In this document: positions 24,381-37,600 of the stretch, piece after piece
Position numbering within the stretch: the first letter of the stretch is position 1
Layout of the letters: each line of letters starts with the position of its first letter
NCBI RefSeq assembly: GCF_010093535.1
Contig: NW_022985167.1
Span: forward strand, 1,686,962 to 1,750,961
Direction of reading: 5' to 3'
Length of the DNA: 64,000 nucleotides
DNA from: Lindgomyces ingoldianus
Lineage: Eukaryota > Ascomycota > Dothideomycetes > Pleosporales > Lindgomycetaceae
Position numbers and translations under genes: made by a program
Notes under the pieces: model-generated
Told to the model about the DNA's origin: nothing
Seen by the model: only the letters and a program-made list of their open reading frames with translations
The model's database searches: none

Positions 24381-26277
24381 GCGCAGGTTACCCATTGTGA
24401 CGTGCCTGAGCACATTTATGGGAGGGCGGTTCTGGCCCATTTTTCTTTTCAGAGACTGGATTTGAGACGTGTTCCGGCTTATGTGCGCACAACCGGGCAT
24501 GCTGCACTGCAATCACATCGTCCACGTAGCATCCACTCAAGGCAGCAGGGTAAGGAATGGCGACAGCTAAAAGGAATGCACAAGCTGAATTAGCAAGGGT
24601 TTAGCTTGCATAAATAATATTTATCAGCGGTATAGGATGCCTCTTAGATGCCAGGTCTTATCTAGATCTTTCATTTAGCCTGCTTGTCGGTAGTGCTGTC
24701 TTTGCCTAAGAGCTGAATGGTCGCAGTAGGTGATAAGGCGCTGAGCGTCAGTCTAATAAGAATAAAAATAAAAATCAAATAATGGCAGTAATAAGAAGAC
24801 TGTTAGCCATGCTAAATACAATAACTTGTCACAATTCCATTGCAACTAGGAGGGGGTTTATATCCGCTTCAGTTAATCGCCTTGCGCACTGACTAATTCA
24901 AGCCCAGCTCCATACCATGCAAGTGGAACTAAATCCATCCTCTAAGTCACTAAATGGCTAGCCACAGAAGGGACGCATGAATGAGGTCGTGGCGGTGCAT
25001 TGGTGCCATAACTAAGGATGGCCTGCTTGCCCATCTATACAGATGCTCTTACAACAGTACAATAAGGAGATGAAGGAGGACGAAAGTGATGCTTAGTTGT
25101 GTCAAAGGTGGATACTCAGTAAGAAACTACATGTAGATGCATGTGGGTCCAAGGATTATGGCGTAGATAAGTACCAAGATACATATCTAACCAACAGATG
25201 CGGTATACCAAACATGCGCCGGATACAGAACACCGTCTTCCCCTTAAAGTCCAGCGGCGGATATGTCTGATTTCTAGCTTTTCTCGCGCGCCTACTGTTA
25301 TGAATCGTGGTGCGAATACATTAGAGCTACGTATTGCGTCGCCTTTATTGTTCCAGACGCTGAACAGCCACTATAAATCCTCTAGAGCCTAAGGCGGATG
25401 GACCCCTAAGGCTTGGTAGAAACGAGGCTTCTCTCCCATGAATTATTTTAGTCAACACCTCTAAATAGGTAGACAAGGTATTAAGTAACTTGCCCAAGCT
25501 TACATTTAGATAGATGTAGCTCTACTATGTTACTTATGTTGCCTGCGTCTGATCAATCTTATAGCGTACTTGGTGACAACCTCTATACCTACCACCATTA
25601 TCAAATGCTTTCTCCGGCCCATATTAGAGCTAGCACAGTCTTGCAGCCTCCTTAATTTACGCAATCTCACCCATATTCTTCGTATGGGGTCAGAAAGAAG
25701 AAGTCACGGTTTGCGAGTACGCTCAGAGATAAGGTTACGGTTGAATGTGCTCACAGACTTTTCATGTATGAGCTCTGGGCTGCTCCTGACTCTACGATTT
25801 AACTGGTTAAGGTGGTATATCTAGACCGATTCCCCCGTTCACTACATATCCAGAAATTTGCATCTCGCAAGTCCCGCTCCAATAATCATGAATTCCGCAG
25901 TGAGTACTCAGCGCGGAGCTAGTGGATTTGGGAGGTCAGACACCAAGGCTTCCTCTTCTGGCACCTTGCATGTCTCTGCATGCAGTATAAAGTACACCCA
26001 GGCGATCATAATTTGGGCACGTGGAGTCCTTCATTGTTCTTCTACGTATGACCTGACAGAGTGCCGGATGGTCCGGAATGAGTTCGTCACACATATAGCA
26101 GTGCAGAAACCGGTAGAGCGGGAACGCTGGCTTACGGCTCCTCACTGAAAGGGCCTTCTTGTCTCTACTGAGGATATAACATTCGCAGCTCACTGGTACA
26201 TCTGCAGTTTATTCACCGACTCCACTTCGAAACTCCCGTTCATGGTTTGGATGATTTCTAGTACGGAGAGGTCCCGT
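24381..26277. other. Intergenic, 3' of beta-galactosidase and of the ABC transporter
   Basis: About 1.9 kb between two convergent genes. The open frames here (for example 25858-26148) show no recognisable domain. I see no gene. Confidence 0.5.
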
Positions 26278-29200
26278 CTACTCCGAGTTTCTATCTTGCT
26301 TTCCGGCCTTGTACATGTCAGCCAGCAGTGACGTTCCCGCCAGCAGTGTGCTGGGCTTGTCAAACTCGACGAGTACGCCTCCATCTAAGACTGCAACTTT
26401 GTCGAATCTTTCAATGTATCGCAGCCGATGGACGACGGCTAGAACAGTTCGGGTGGAGACCTCGCCATCCACAGCATCCTGCATCACAGACTCTGTCAAG
26501 GCATCGACGCTACGGTTTGGGTCAGTTAAAACCCACCTGCAGGCTGAGGCAGGTTAGAATTCAGCAAACTTACCTGCTTGTGGCCTCGTCTAGTATCAAG
26601 ATCTGACTTTTCCGAACCATGGCCCTTGCTAAACACAACAGCTGCCTCTCCCCCACAGACCACAAGGATAGTGACGTCTGCGCATCAAGGCCGCCACAAT
26701 CCATTACTCTATCCCAGATCTTCAGGCGCCGCAGAGTCGAGATTATGGCCTCGTCTCGTACTTGACCTAGAGGGTCAATGTTGAACCGTATTGATCTAGG
26801 CATCAGGAAAGGCTCCTGCGGCACAACGTTGATGCGCGAACGGAGATCCGATGGGATCAAGCTCTGCGTCTCTACTCCGTCTATTGAGATGGAACCGGTG
26901 AAATTGATCATATGAAGTATGCTCAATATGAACGAGGTCTTTCCGCTACCCGAACGCCCACAAATCGCCACCTTCTCACCAGCGGCGATGGAAATAGAAA
27001 GATTTCTTAGGACCGGGTGACCGCCAGATCTACGATCAAGTCAGTCACGAAAGAAGGCGTTAGCTGCACAGGTCTACTTACTTGTAGGTTGCCGTCACGT
27101 TCTGAAAGCAAATTGCACCTCTCGTCGGCCAGTTGTCGGGCGCAACTAGAGGCTGGCCTATTCCCAACTCTTTTTCCTCCGATATCGTCTTCTCCACAAA
27201 TGATTTGACCCTTCCGACTGCACCGATCGAGGTCTCGAGCGCGGTCCAGGATTTGACGAGTAGGGCCAGGACTTGGTTGAAAGTCATTACCGTGACGAGC
27301 GAGACGCCGACGGCTCCCGGATCGAATGAGTCCCTCCAAACCACCAGAATCGTAACAAGGACGGCCGCGAGTACTGCCACGATGAGATCCAATGCTAGGG
27401 CAAGCCATTGTTGAATGCAATAGAGTAGATACACTGGTTTCTGCGAATGGTCAAGCAGAGTATGAAGCTTCTGCCTGAATGCACGTTGCCATCCGAATGC
27501 CCGGACCGTGTTGGCCCCATTAGTTGTCTCGAGAAAGTGCAGATACACGGGGCCTTTTGCCTCAATATCAAGTAGTCGCACCTGACGAGACGTCCGCAGA
27601 TAAAACCGCTGCACGAAGAAGACGCTTCCCGCAATCAAAGGGAGTGTTGCTGATAGATACTTGGCAAAGACGGCGAGAAGGATGACCTTGGCGACGCATT
27701 CGAACAAAGCTTTGATTCAGTTAGCCGTGTCTAGGCCACTTTGTGCACGGTTAGTTGAGCATATCAGACTCACCGATAATATAATTAGCAGCGATAGTGG
27801 GAAGATCCAGGCCAATTAGCTCCATATCCTGACTGAAGCTTCAAGATGTCAGTCGTGGTAATGAGCAAAGAGTACCTTTCAACTTGCCGGTTAGTGATAG
27901 AGCCAACGTCAGTTTCCTGAAAGAAGCGTAAGGGGGCGCTATTGGTCGAGTCAGTTTTTGGTCCCAGGGTGTTTTGTTTTGTTTCGACTCACCTCATTGT
28001 CGTCTTGAGAAGATCTTCATGGAGGTGCTTAGCGGTTCTGGATATGATGGTGACAAATATGAGCCTAAAGGGGTAAGTCATGTTGTGATGCTTTGTCGGA
28101 ATCTTTGAGTAGTGAACTGACCACAACTCACTGAGCAGGAAGCCTGCTCCGAGGAAGCCCATCCCGACGTATACGCCCAGGTACAGCCTATTGTTGCTAC
28201 GGTCCTGACTCTTTGCATTGGCGGCGGACCACCAATCGACGACGACGACTACGCGTTGTGAGTGTGAGCATTGCGACCGATACCAGCACTAGGGTCAATT
28301 TTCAAGCAAACGTACCGGAGAATTCGGTGCAGAACACCCACAAAGCCACTATGATCAGCATCGTGGCGACAGTCCCATGACCCCCAGCTCTGGAATAATA
28401 GCTGTAGACGGAAAAGTCACCAGTCTGACGCTTCAGATCATGCGCTTCCACGTTAAGCTCCATGAGTGCTTCTGTGGCAGTTGCGGCTACATTATTCGCG
28501 GGGTGCGAAGGTTCCTCATCGGATGAAGATGTCTCTATCCCACCCGACTCTGACTGTGACTTGAGTTGGAGGCCGGCGACATATCCGCCCGACGCTCTCA
28601 ATAGGTCTATGCTACCAAACTCGGTGATGGTGCCGTTTCCCACAATGATGGCATCGTCAGCAAGGGATATGAGGGACGCTACACGACTGTCAGTTAAGGC
28701 CTGCTTCACTGTCGCTTGAGACAGAATACCCACTTACGGGCATGAGTAACGAGCACTACGGTAGACAGCCCTCTGCGAAGAAGCCCCTGACGTCCGAGAA
28801 GCCGTTCCGATATAAGAGCAGCATTGCGGGCATCGACGCCGCTCAAGACGTCGTCTAGGAGAATAAGCTTCTTCCTCGAATAGACGGCCCGCGCCAGAGA
28901 CTATTCGCATGCAGATTAGAGACTGATTTAATGATTGATAACAGCCACAGATTATTGTCACTCACGACGCGCTGCCTTTGACCACCGCTCAAATTGCTGC
29001 CGCCGTTCCCAACTGGAGTACGGTCCCTTTGTCCGAGAGTGGCAATATCGCTCTCCAGTCCACAGGTCCAAAGAACTGTCGCGTACCACTTTTCATCTAC
29101 TAGGCCTGAGGCGTCGGCTACAATGTTGTCTCGGACGCTGCCATTGATCAACCATGGCACTTGGGCACAGTATGCAGCCGTGGAGAAGCGTCGGTCTGTA

Positions 29201-31519
29201 TCACCCCCCAATGAGATTGCCTCGTCAAGTATGCTTTCCAAAAGAGTCGATTTGCCGCTCCCTGTTGGTCCGAGGACGACTGTGAATCGCCGTTCATGGA
29301 TGTTAGCTCTGAGGGTTTTGAGGATTGCAGGACCAGCTTTTTCCCACGCAATATCCTGGTTGCGGAAACGGATAAGGGGCTGGTCGACAGTTGTCTGAAG
29401 ACAACTCGGCTGCATTATGGCCAGTTCCACTTCGGATCCTATTTTGTCGTCTCCCAATGGTGCTTGGTGAGAGCTGGGGTTCTCCAGTAGATGACGAGGT
29501 CGAACAGGCTGGCTGCAGTACTCTTGAATCCGGTCAAAGCTACTAAAGCACTGGATGAGGGCCGGGATGGCTTTTATAAATGTCAGAGCTGGCAATGTGA
29601 CAAGAGCGATGAGAGAGAGTGATGCGAATGCCTGTCCTGCAAGAATCGAATTGTCATCCCTCGCGGCAGCTATGGCGTAAAATACAGCAAATGTGAGCAT
29701 TGGTGCAAGATTCTGTGGCAAGACGGCTGCGCGCGCGAAAAGTCAGTTATCACTTGTACAGATTTGGTGAGGGAGGTTGTTGGTTAGAACTCACAGAAGA
29801 AGATGATGCCGATGAGAATCTTGCGGTATCTCGAGGAGCTGTCAATTTCGACTGTGCGAAAGTTGCTGATGATTTTGGACATCTTTTCGCTGAGCCCAAG
29901 CATTTTCACGGTCCTCATGGCCCCAATCACGACGGTGGTGATGCCCAGTCGCCTTTCGACGTTTTCAATCCACACTCGTTGGGCAGCCTTAGCCCAGGCC
30001 GAAAACTTGAATGTGGCCAGCACGAATACTGCGAGGCAATATGTTAGCACAAAGTGGCACCAAACATCAATGATGACAGTGGAGATCTCACTGAAAGTAA
30101 CGACTCCCGGGACAAGGCATGCGAGAAACATCTGCCTTTGCAGCAAGAAGATGGCAATGGAAATATCTACGAGCGATGCCCAGACCTCGTGTATTGTTTG
30201 AAAGTTAAGGACGATGCGCTCCACATCGGTACCCATGAGGGTGAGGCCGCTGATGCTGCTGAGGTCAACGGCTCGTGCCTCGACGGTTTGCTGGTAGATG
30301 AGAGCTATGAGGCCACCCCTCAGACGTATGAGGAATCGAAACGTCATGTACCCGTATAGTGCCGTCGATACCTATAGTGGTCAGCTCAATGTACGACTTG
30401 CGTACGAAAGATGGCAGCTTTCTTACAGCCATGCCGAGATAGACGAGTGTATAGGCACCTATCAGGCCTCGGCCAAAGTCGTCTGGCATGCCCTTTTCGC
30501 CTACGAAGTGGATGAGCTTGGTGATCATGAAGGGCTGTGTGAACTTAAGGGCGCTTAGGATGAGGCGCGGGATGATCGCCGACAGGAAAGAAGGGGCATA
30601 GGCGCGGAGGCATGCCACCAGTAGACTGCGTTTCTGAGTCTTGTCATCTGTAGTGAGGTAAGTGAGCAATCCTGCTTTTCGTCCAAAACAAATTCAGGGG
30701 CTGGACTTGCACTTGGACCAGGTACTGGCCAGCTTTTCTCGCAGAGCCTCCGAGTGGAGGCGGTAATCGAGGTCTGGGAGGTCGTCTACGGAGAGAATGC
30801 TGTGATATCCGCGGCTCAGGGTCCCGAGGAGCCAAGAAAAACCGACGAGATTCCAGAATCCCGTAAATGGCTCCGGACCAGAAGAGTGAAACTTTTCGGG
30901 GAACCTCAGGGCGTTCTTCTTGCCAAGAGACTCTGCGAACAAGACACTAACGCCCTGGAGCAGGACAAGAGTCTGCAAGACTGCCGGTCCCGTCGAATGC
31001 GGTATGAGCCACAGGCTCCTAACGCGTGCGACATTGAGCAGGGAGATGAGGGCAAAGAAGATGGCGAGTAATGCTGAGGGCTGCTCGGAGCGGTGGTGCT
31101 GGAGCCATGAGATGCTGGCGACGGCGAGGGTGGTCACGACGGCGAACACTTCGGCGGCGACAGAGGCAGGGGTGTGCAGCTGCGGTTGCCGAGATCTGAG
31201 GGCCAGAAAGATTGTCTGACATGTAAATAGTACGACATACAGAGCCTGGGTTTTTGAAGATCATTAGTTTCAGGGTATAGGAGCAGGATGAGGATGAGGC
31301 GGGATATGCCTGTTTACTTACTGCCTTGACTGCGGCTGATTTTGTGCGTCTAACGACATCCTGGGCTTTGAGGAGACGTACGCCTGGCAGGACCAGGAGG
31401 ATAAGGAGGGCGGCGTTTGGTGTTATGGTAAAGAAGAGATCCTGAAAGTAGAGGGTAAAGTCAAAGGAGCGGCATGATGGGTCAACGCGAGGGCCAATGG
31501 CTTGATCGCAGTGCGACAT
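26278..31519 (-). CDS. ABC-C (MRP-type) full-size multidrug transporter
   Basis: ATP-driven exporter of the ABCC family (TMD0-TMD1-NBD1-TMD2-NBD2) in the plasma or vacuolar membrane. Exons: 31322-31519, 30711-31245, 30427-30674, 29795-30371, 28966-29726, 28738-28900, 28316-28678, 27993-28248, 27876-27938, 27774-27832, 27082-27709, 26574-27029, 26278-26509. Read this way the protein is 1,512 aa. NBD1 has Walker A GPTGSGKST, signature LSGGQRQRV and Walker B LILLDD. NBD2 has Walker A GRSGSGKTS, a divergent signature WSVGERQL, Walker B ILILDEATS and H-loop VVHRL. Two junctions are uncertain. Between exons 2 and 3 only a GC-AG intron (30675-30710, 36 bp) keeps the frame. The segment 28065-28131 has perfect intron borders but excising it breaks the frame. 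No biosynthetic cluster surrounds it, so the substrate is unknown. Confidence 0.9.
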
Positions 31520-31759
31520 GGTGATAGTGGGAGGGGGTGCAGCGACAGGGTGAGGCTACTACCTATTGAAAATATACGTTGACGAGCAAAAGGGAATGAG
31601 ACGAGGTCTTTCTGGTGAAGATGTTTCCGCTACATAAGGCTATCGCGCCATTTGTGCGTGTATGTTGCTTGAGTCATCCACCACGTTGTCAGGTGAACAA
31701 GCTTAGAAACGGGTACAGGGATCGGAATCCTATTGTACCCCGCATTTCTCCAGGAGGTT

Positions 31760-32690
31760 CTAGCAATACAGTATGTGGTTTGTAGAGTAGGTTTGTAGCG
31801 TCCTAGTTGTTGAAAGGGCTTTGGTGTTCGAAGATCTCATTATCATGGTCATCTGCCTACTTCGAGTTTCGAGGGCAGTTTCGTGTGAAAATGGATAGTC
31901 CGATGCGTTTCGCAATGTCAGAGGGGTCAGGCTGGGAGAAGATAGGGTCGGTCGAGGGACCCTCGACCGCTTCGAAGTGCGGATTGCTGAACATCTTCTG
32001 GTCACTGATGCAACTGATTCTAACACCTTTGAACTTTTTGTCGGTGGGTAGTTGGGTGTCCGGTGAAGGTTTGTGACCATACGAGAGAAAGTAGTCGGTC
32101 ATGTGTCGGAAGTCATTCATGTCGAGGTCTTTACAAGTGGTCTTATTGATGCCTAGCCCCATCTTGCTGTAGGTGGTAATCGGATCTCGCTAGTCATGGT
32201 ATTGTCCGGATTTGGTAGCGGTGATAGCTGCAATGCTGTTGTTGGGTTTTGAGCCATCGACAAGGAATGTGTCACGACAGCAGACGTGAACTGCGTTTGA
32301 CAGTCTTCTCTTCAGAATCGGATTATACTGGATTGGCCAATGCTTAGGAAAACTATTAGGACCTAAAAATGTCTCGGCCTCAGGGCTCTGATGCTGGCTG
32401 TCTTCGTCTTCGTTGTCGTCAACATTTTGCCACTTACAATGAAGCCAGATGACTATTGGATTCTCTTTATCAACTGGAAAGAGGTCGCTTGGAGGCGTTT
32501 GTCGGCTGGTCGGCTCGAAATGTCGAAATTGGAGAAGGCTGCACAGAGAAGTTTGCAAATAGGCCAATTGGCATGTTGGCATGTCGTCGAGCAGTAGAAG
32601 GCGCTCTTGCATCGGTTGCAGAGTCACGCATTGGTTTTGTTGCACACAGTGCACAAGCGCAATACGTCGGGGCTCGTTATATTCTACTTT
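31760..32690 (-). pseudogene. MYND zinc-finger protein, broken
   Basis: Read on the minus strand, 32690-32540 encodes a MYND finger: CTVCNKTNA, then LCNRCKSAFYCSTTCQ, then HANWPICKLLC. A TGA at 32624-32626 sits where the finger should have an ordinary residue (CGA to TGA fits). A frameshift around 32480-32500 moves the rest into another frame, which carries the body typical of fungal MYND proteins: CCRDTFLVDGSKPN and DLNDFRH-like MNDFRHMTDYFLSYG. A TAG at 32190-32192 replaces the conserved Trp of a WRDP motif, and further TAGs occur at about 31855 and 31808. The start codon is not clear. The family is of unknown or regulatory function; this copy cannot make a protein. Confidence 0.8.
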
Positions 32691-34053
32691 GTGGGTGGAG
32701 GATGATTTAAAGAAAGGTCTCTATAAGGCGGATGATCAAATTAAATTGGGCAGCTGAAGACAGCTTTATGTAACTAGCCAACACACCTCCTTTCTGCATA
32801 GTGGTGTGCAGATGCCCAGTGCAATAATTTAGCGCCTAATTACGTAGAGCTGAATACGTGCAAGGCTCCTTACCTAGTGAACCCAGTTCTGCAACCGACT
32901 ATACAATCTGCCCAATTCCCAGCATACAGTAAGATCAACTTTAAGCAATACCACTGTCCTAATACATTTTCGCCACCGTGGGCCCCCATAGAAATAGAGC
33001 TTTCACTGGCTCGACCTCGCTCATCCACTCCACTGTGTTCTTTAGCACCAATGAAACCACCTGTTCCTGCAGCATTCTGCCTACATCTATTTTGGTGGTG
33101 TAGTGATAATGTGGACGGAATATTGGACAGCCAACAATGACCACATACGCTTATTGCTAAAAACAACGAATAAGGAAGCTTGTGGAGGTATACGGTGCAA
33201 CTAAATTATCTTACTAAGACGTAGAATACAATACAATTGCCTAATATTACATTATATAAGCACGCTAAATTCCTGCGCCAATGCACTAAGCCTACTATAG
33301 CACAGGGAAACTTTTTAGTACATACTTTACAAAGGCTAAGCGTATTTAAATATTTAAGCTATTCTTTTCTTCTTATGTTAGAAGTACTGTGTTAAGGTAA
33401 CTACTAAATAAAATATTCTATAATAAGTTGTAGTAGAGCAGAGGTGCAAGGCAAAATAGTTCCAGATGCTCTGAAAAGAACAATGAACGGTTTAACTAAG
33501 AGCGTTGTATTCTCAAGCCGCGCGATACCTTTCCAGGGAGCAATGTATTAAACTGCATGATAGAAGGGCGGGGAAGAGTGTTGCGTTAACTAAACAATGG
33601 ATTCATTCCAACACATGTGGTTTTCCGCCGCGCATGGATATACCGTAGACTTTATAGCTAAAAATTGTTTACTTTATAAACTTTACCTTTTCTTATAAGA
33701 AGAATTAACGCTCTGCCAAGCCCTCCAATCAGCCCCATCACCACATATTGCGACATCAATCAGCCTGAACCAGATTCTGGGATGCGAGAAATATTCCGAA
33801 TACAGAAACGCTTCCGATGGGGTTTTATATGAAACATTGAATTTCGCTTGGGGTTACGTAGGCCTTTATATTCAGGACTGAGGAAGATTTAAGTCTGAGA
33901 GTGACGCCTTTAGTCTTGGCTAGAGACATGCTTAAGGCTGTGATAATTTGTTTGGACGTTTTAAAACGCGGTTTCTAAAGATCGAGATCGACTCCTGGAT
34001 TCGAAACAGCAGTCTTCATAGACACGAATCGAGTTCACTACGAGATTCATACA
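32691..34053. other. Intergenic with an AT-rich relic
   Basis: No gene recognised. 33190-33480 and 33640-33720 are clearly richer in A and T than their surroundings and may be old repeat relics. Nothing in them could be assigned to an element. Confidence 0.4.
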
Positions 34054-34608
34054 ATGCGCACCTTCATCCTCCCTTTCCTCCTCCCACTCCCACTCCTGGC
34101 GCCTCTCATACACTGCGACTCCTCCCCAACAGCCACCCCAATTCCTTCCGCGCAGTCAACCCCCAAGCAAATAAAAATCCGAGAATGCCTCAATGCGCCT
34201 TACGATAATCTAACAGTTGTCCCTTCTGCCATAACTACCCTCGAAACCACGCTCCGCGCCCTGAAAACACCCATCCTCGTCTCCCGCAACATGGGTGCTC
34301 AACGATTCCGCGCCTCCCAAAACGGCACCTGTGTCGAACTGCTCATGCAGAATTGGAGCTGCGACCACGACCTTTCCTTGGATGGGAAGAGTCTTGCGTG
34401 GGCAGTCGAAAGTATTGCGAGTCAATGTGGAGGGGCGGTGACGACAGGGAAAAGCGGGACCGGGGGATGGAAAGGGGTACCGAGTGGTTGGGGATATTAT
34501 CAGGATGATACGGGGTATGATTATGGGAGGCATTTGTGGGCGATTTTGAGACCGTGCGCGGAGAAACCGATGATGAGTGCTTGTTCGCCAGGAGCGTTGG
34601 CAGGGTAA
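34054..34608 (+). CDS. Small secreted cysteine-containing protein
   Basis: 184 aa in one exon. The start MRTFILPFLLPLPLLAPLIHC is a strong signal peptide, with cleavage probable at about residue 21. The mature part begins with a Ser/Thr/Pro-rich linker and then RECLNAP, followed by about six Cys residues spaced through the protein (ECL, TCV, SCD, QCG, PCA, SAC), which would pair as disulfides outside the cell. I do not recognise a catalytic motif. Size, signal peptide and Cys content fit either a candidate effector or a wall-associated secreted protein. The frame is intact, with composition like a normal gene. Confidence 0.65.
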   Translation: MRTFILPFLLPLPLLAPLIHCDSSPTATPIPSAQSTPKQIKIRECLNAPYDNLTVVPSAITTLETTLRALKTPILVSRNMGAQRFRASQNGTCVELLMQNWSCDHDLSLDGKSLAWAVESIASQCGGAVTTGKSGTGGWKGVPSGWGYYQDDTGYDYGRHLWAILRPCAEKPMMSACSPGALAG

Positions 34609-37600
34609 GAAAGAGAGAAAGATTGGAAAGAGGCGGTTCTACAATATTTGGTGGCGAGGTGCTCGTATATTTGTATGAAAAATCTCGGATTATGACTGCA
34701 GCCCTCACCTTCGATTCCCCATTTCTGAATACATGTCCTCTGCATACAGTAGAATACCAATTTCCTTCTGCCCCTGATCCTCAATAACCCAGGCAACCCG
34801 GACCTTAATCTCCTGTAGGAAATACCTCTTCTCATCCTGAAAGATCGTAATATCAAACAGCATAATGATCTTCACCCTCTCATCATGATAAGCCGTCGAA
34901 TACGCTTCAAGGCTTCCACACAAGTGTAGTGATATAGTAACCTTTGTAGTATCCACATTTCCTAATTTAGCTACCCCGCCAGTGTTGATTTCGGAAAGGG
35001 GGGTGCGGAAGATACCACATGCTTGGCTGGAGTCTCATTATATATGTTTCTTCTCGTCGGATAAAGCGCATTGCAAAATGTCGAGATATTCCCCTCTAGG
35101 TTTGTTTATATATTATCTGAGTTGATACACAAGGTGCATCCGTCTCATATTATATGATATGCGCTAAGGTAGACATTCTACACTAACTAAAGATTGTCGC
35201 GCCAATGTACATCGTATCCAAAATGGCTAATAGTTTTGTAAGTTGAACTCCGTTGTATCAGGAATTTGGGAGTGGAGAGGTCATTGCCTATTATATGTGG
35301 ACGAATCAATTTCATTACCTACACGCAAACACAAGTACACAATCTAGTTAGAACCCAGGGACTGATCTGCCATAATTTCTCGGGGAGATGAAACAGGGGC
35401 ATAGGGAGATCCAACAAAAAAGTGTAGAGATATCCTGAGTGCATTAGACCTCATCCATGAAACGCAGCAGTTCTTACAGGATATAGCGCAAAATTCCAAC
35501 AATAACCAACGGCGAGAGAGAGGGTTCGATCTTTGAGGAGGCTGGCCTCACACGATTTTCGCGCGGTTGCCTCCCCGAAGCCTTCGAAGTGACTGTGGGG
35601 AAACTATATCGAAGGAAATATGGTAGGGTAAGTCTTGTTAGTTGTATGTAGGGTTAATTCGAGAGGGGCTTCTGAAGTTCAAGCACTTGGGGTATTCGAA
35701 TTAGGCAATAAGCGGACATTCGTTCCATCAACCATTGAACACTACCACGAGGCTTAACCCTTCCTCTCCAACAGTTCAACAATTGGGGTTCGGTGGATAG
35801 GGGGAGTGTACCTAAGTAGCAAAAAGCTACCTTTATGGATACACGAACGCCTCAGAAATTCCGTAGGCCGATCGAGTTTCTTTTTTTCTGCCTCTATTTT
35901 TAAAGGCAATGCTACACCGAAGAGCGATCGCTCGCGTAACTTCTTTGCAGACTGATAGAGGCCATGATTCACTACTAGGCGAATTGCGATGCTGCCCAAA
36001 TTCCAGAAGCTAGGAGTTACACAGGAGATATCCTAATCTAAGTCTCCTAGGTGTTGGGTAACCTCAAAGACTTGGATGAAACATGTAAGAACTCTTACCG
36101 CTTCAAGCTCGCGAAGAGAGTCGATTGACTTGGTGCTTAATGCCATTTCAAGGCGCTAGATGCTGAAGTGTTAAAGCTGCAGAGTACCAGATAGCGATTC
36201 CGGGAACATGGACACGGCGGTAGTAGCAACGATAGTCCCGTAAGAAAAGCGGAGTACTGGCTATCTTACCCCTCTGTGTATACGGTGTCATAGTACGAGA
36301 GGGAAACATCCTAACCTAGATATGGAATGACCGGCCGGAACCCTAGTAGATATGTGTAGAGAATATTGTCCACGTGTCTCTGGGAGGGAGACTAGACAAA
36401 CATGTATAGATATACGATAAGCCCACCGAAAAGACATCATCCAGGGCGAGTGTTGTGAGTATGTCGTGCGAAGGGAAGAAACTAGAACCTTTTTCGTAGT
36501 GGCAGATAGCGAAACCCTGCTGATGCCCTCTATCAACTTGGCCATGGTCTCATGCGAACCAGTCTCGATGGACTTTCGTGAGGCAAGCTGGCATGGGGCA
36601 CTGGAGTGATAACGGCTAAGGTGGCGCTCGTTCTAGTTGTACGATTTTAGCTTCAACTTCCATAGCCTTCCCCATGAAGAGGAGGGAAATATTGTGGTTC
36701 TCGCACTCACGGGAGGTACATGCTTCTGTGCATTTTGTGCAGAAAGGCACCACTCAATCGCACTGCTCTCATTAGCTCTCAGTCGAGTAGTAATAGGCTC
36801 GTCTTGCCTTTTATTCGGAGTGACAGGCGGGTCTACATTTCTCATAAGCATCTGGCATATTGCTGTCGAGGATTGAGTATAAAAGGGTGAGTAACAACGC
36901 ATTTGCCCGTCAAGGTCACGCTCCATAGACGCTAAACATTGCAGTGTATGCCTGTGCGACCCGCTCTTTTGAACTTTCAGTTTTCAGAGAACTAGCACTG
37001 AAAGATGTATTTTGCTCTTAAGAATGCCTATTTATTAGCATATGGGAGTGCAAAATGTGTAGGCATGACGATAGGCTCTTCAACACGAAGTTCTGGCTTG
37101 ACTTGGCGTTGTTGGTGGACGCAAAAGGGCGGTGGGCGCGCTGAGTGGCTGAGGCTGACTGTGACGAATTACCCGAGCTTTAGCCTGCTGAGTCATCGCA
37201 TAACGTGTTCCACCAAACCCAGTCCCGCCGATCAGACTCTCCTCCACCTCCATATCAAGCAGCATTAAAACCCACTTGACTACCTTCGCATCAAGGAGCG
37301 CTCGGCAATGTCGACAACTCTTATAAGTGTCTGCTCTTCACTATTCAGTTTGTGCTCTGTAAAACGTAGGAAACGCTACCTTGGAGACTCTAGGACCTTA
37401 TACTCATTGTCAATTTAGGGGAAAATATCAAATGATCCTAGATTCGTCTTCCAATGTTTCCCAAGACAAACGAGAATGAGGCTTGAGTAGCTTCCAGAAT
37501 TACTTCCACTCAATGGAGGAATTTCCTTCATACGTAGAAGATATATTCAAGATTTTCTCAGATGGCCAGATTCAGCATCCTATTTTCACTGAGGAGATGG

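Noticed and set aside
26278..31519. ABC transporter as part of a secondary-metabolite cluster
   Set aside because: No PKS, NRPS, terpene synthase or pathway regulator is seen within the window.
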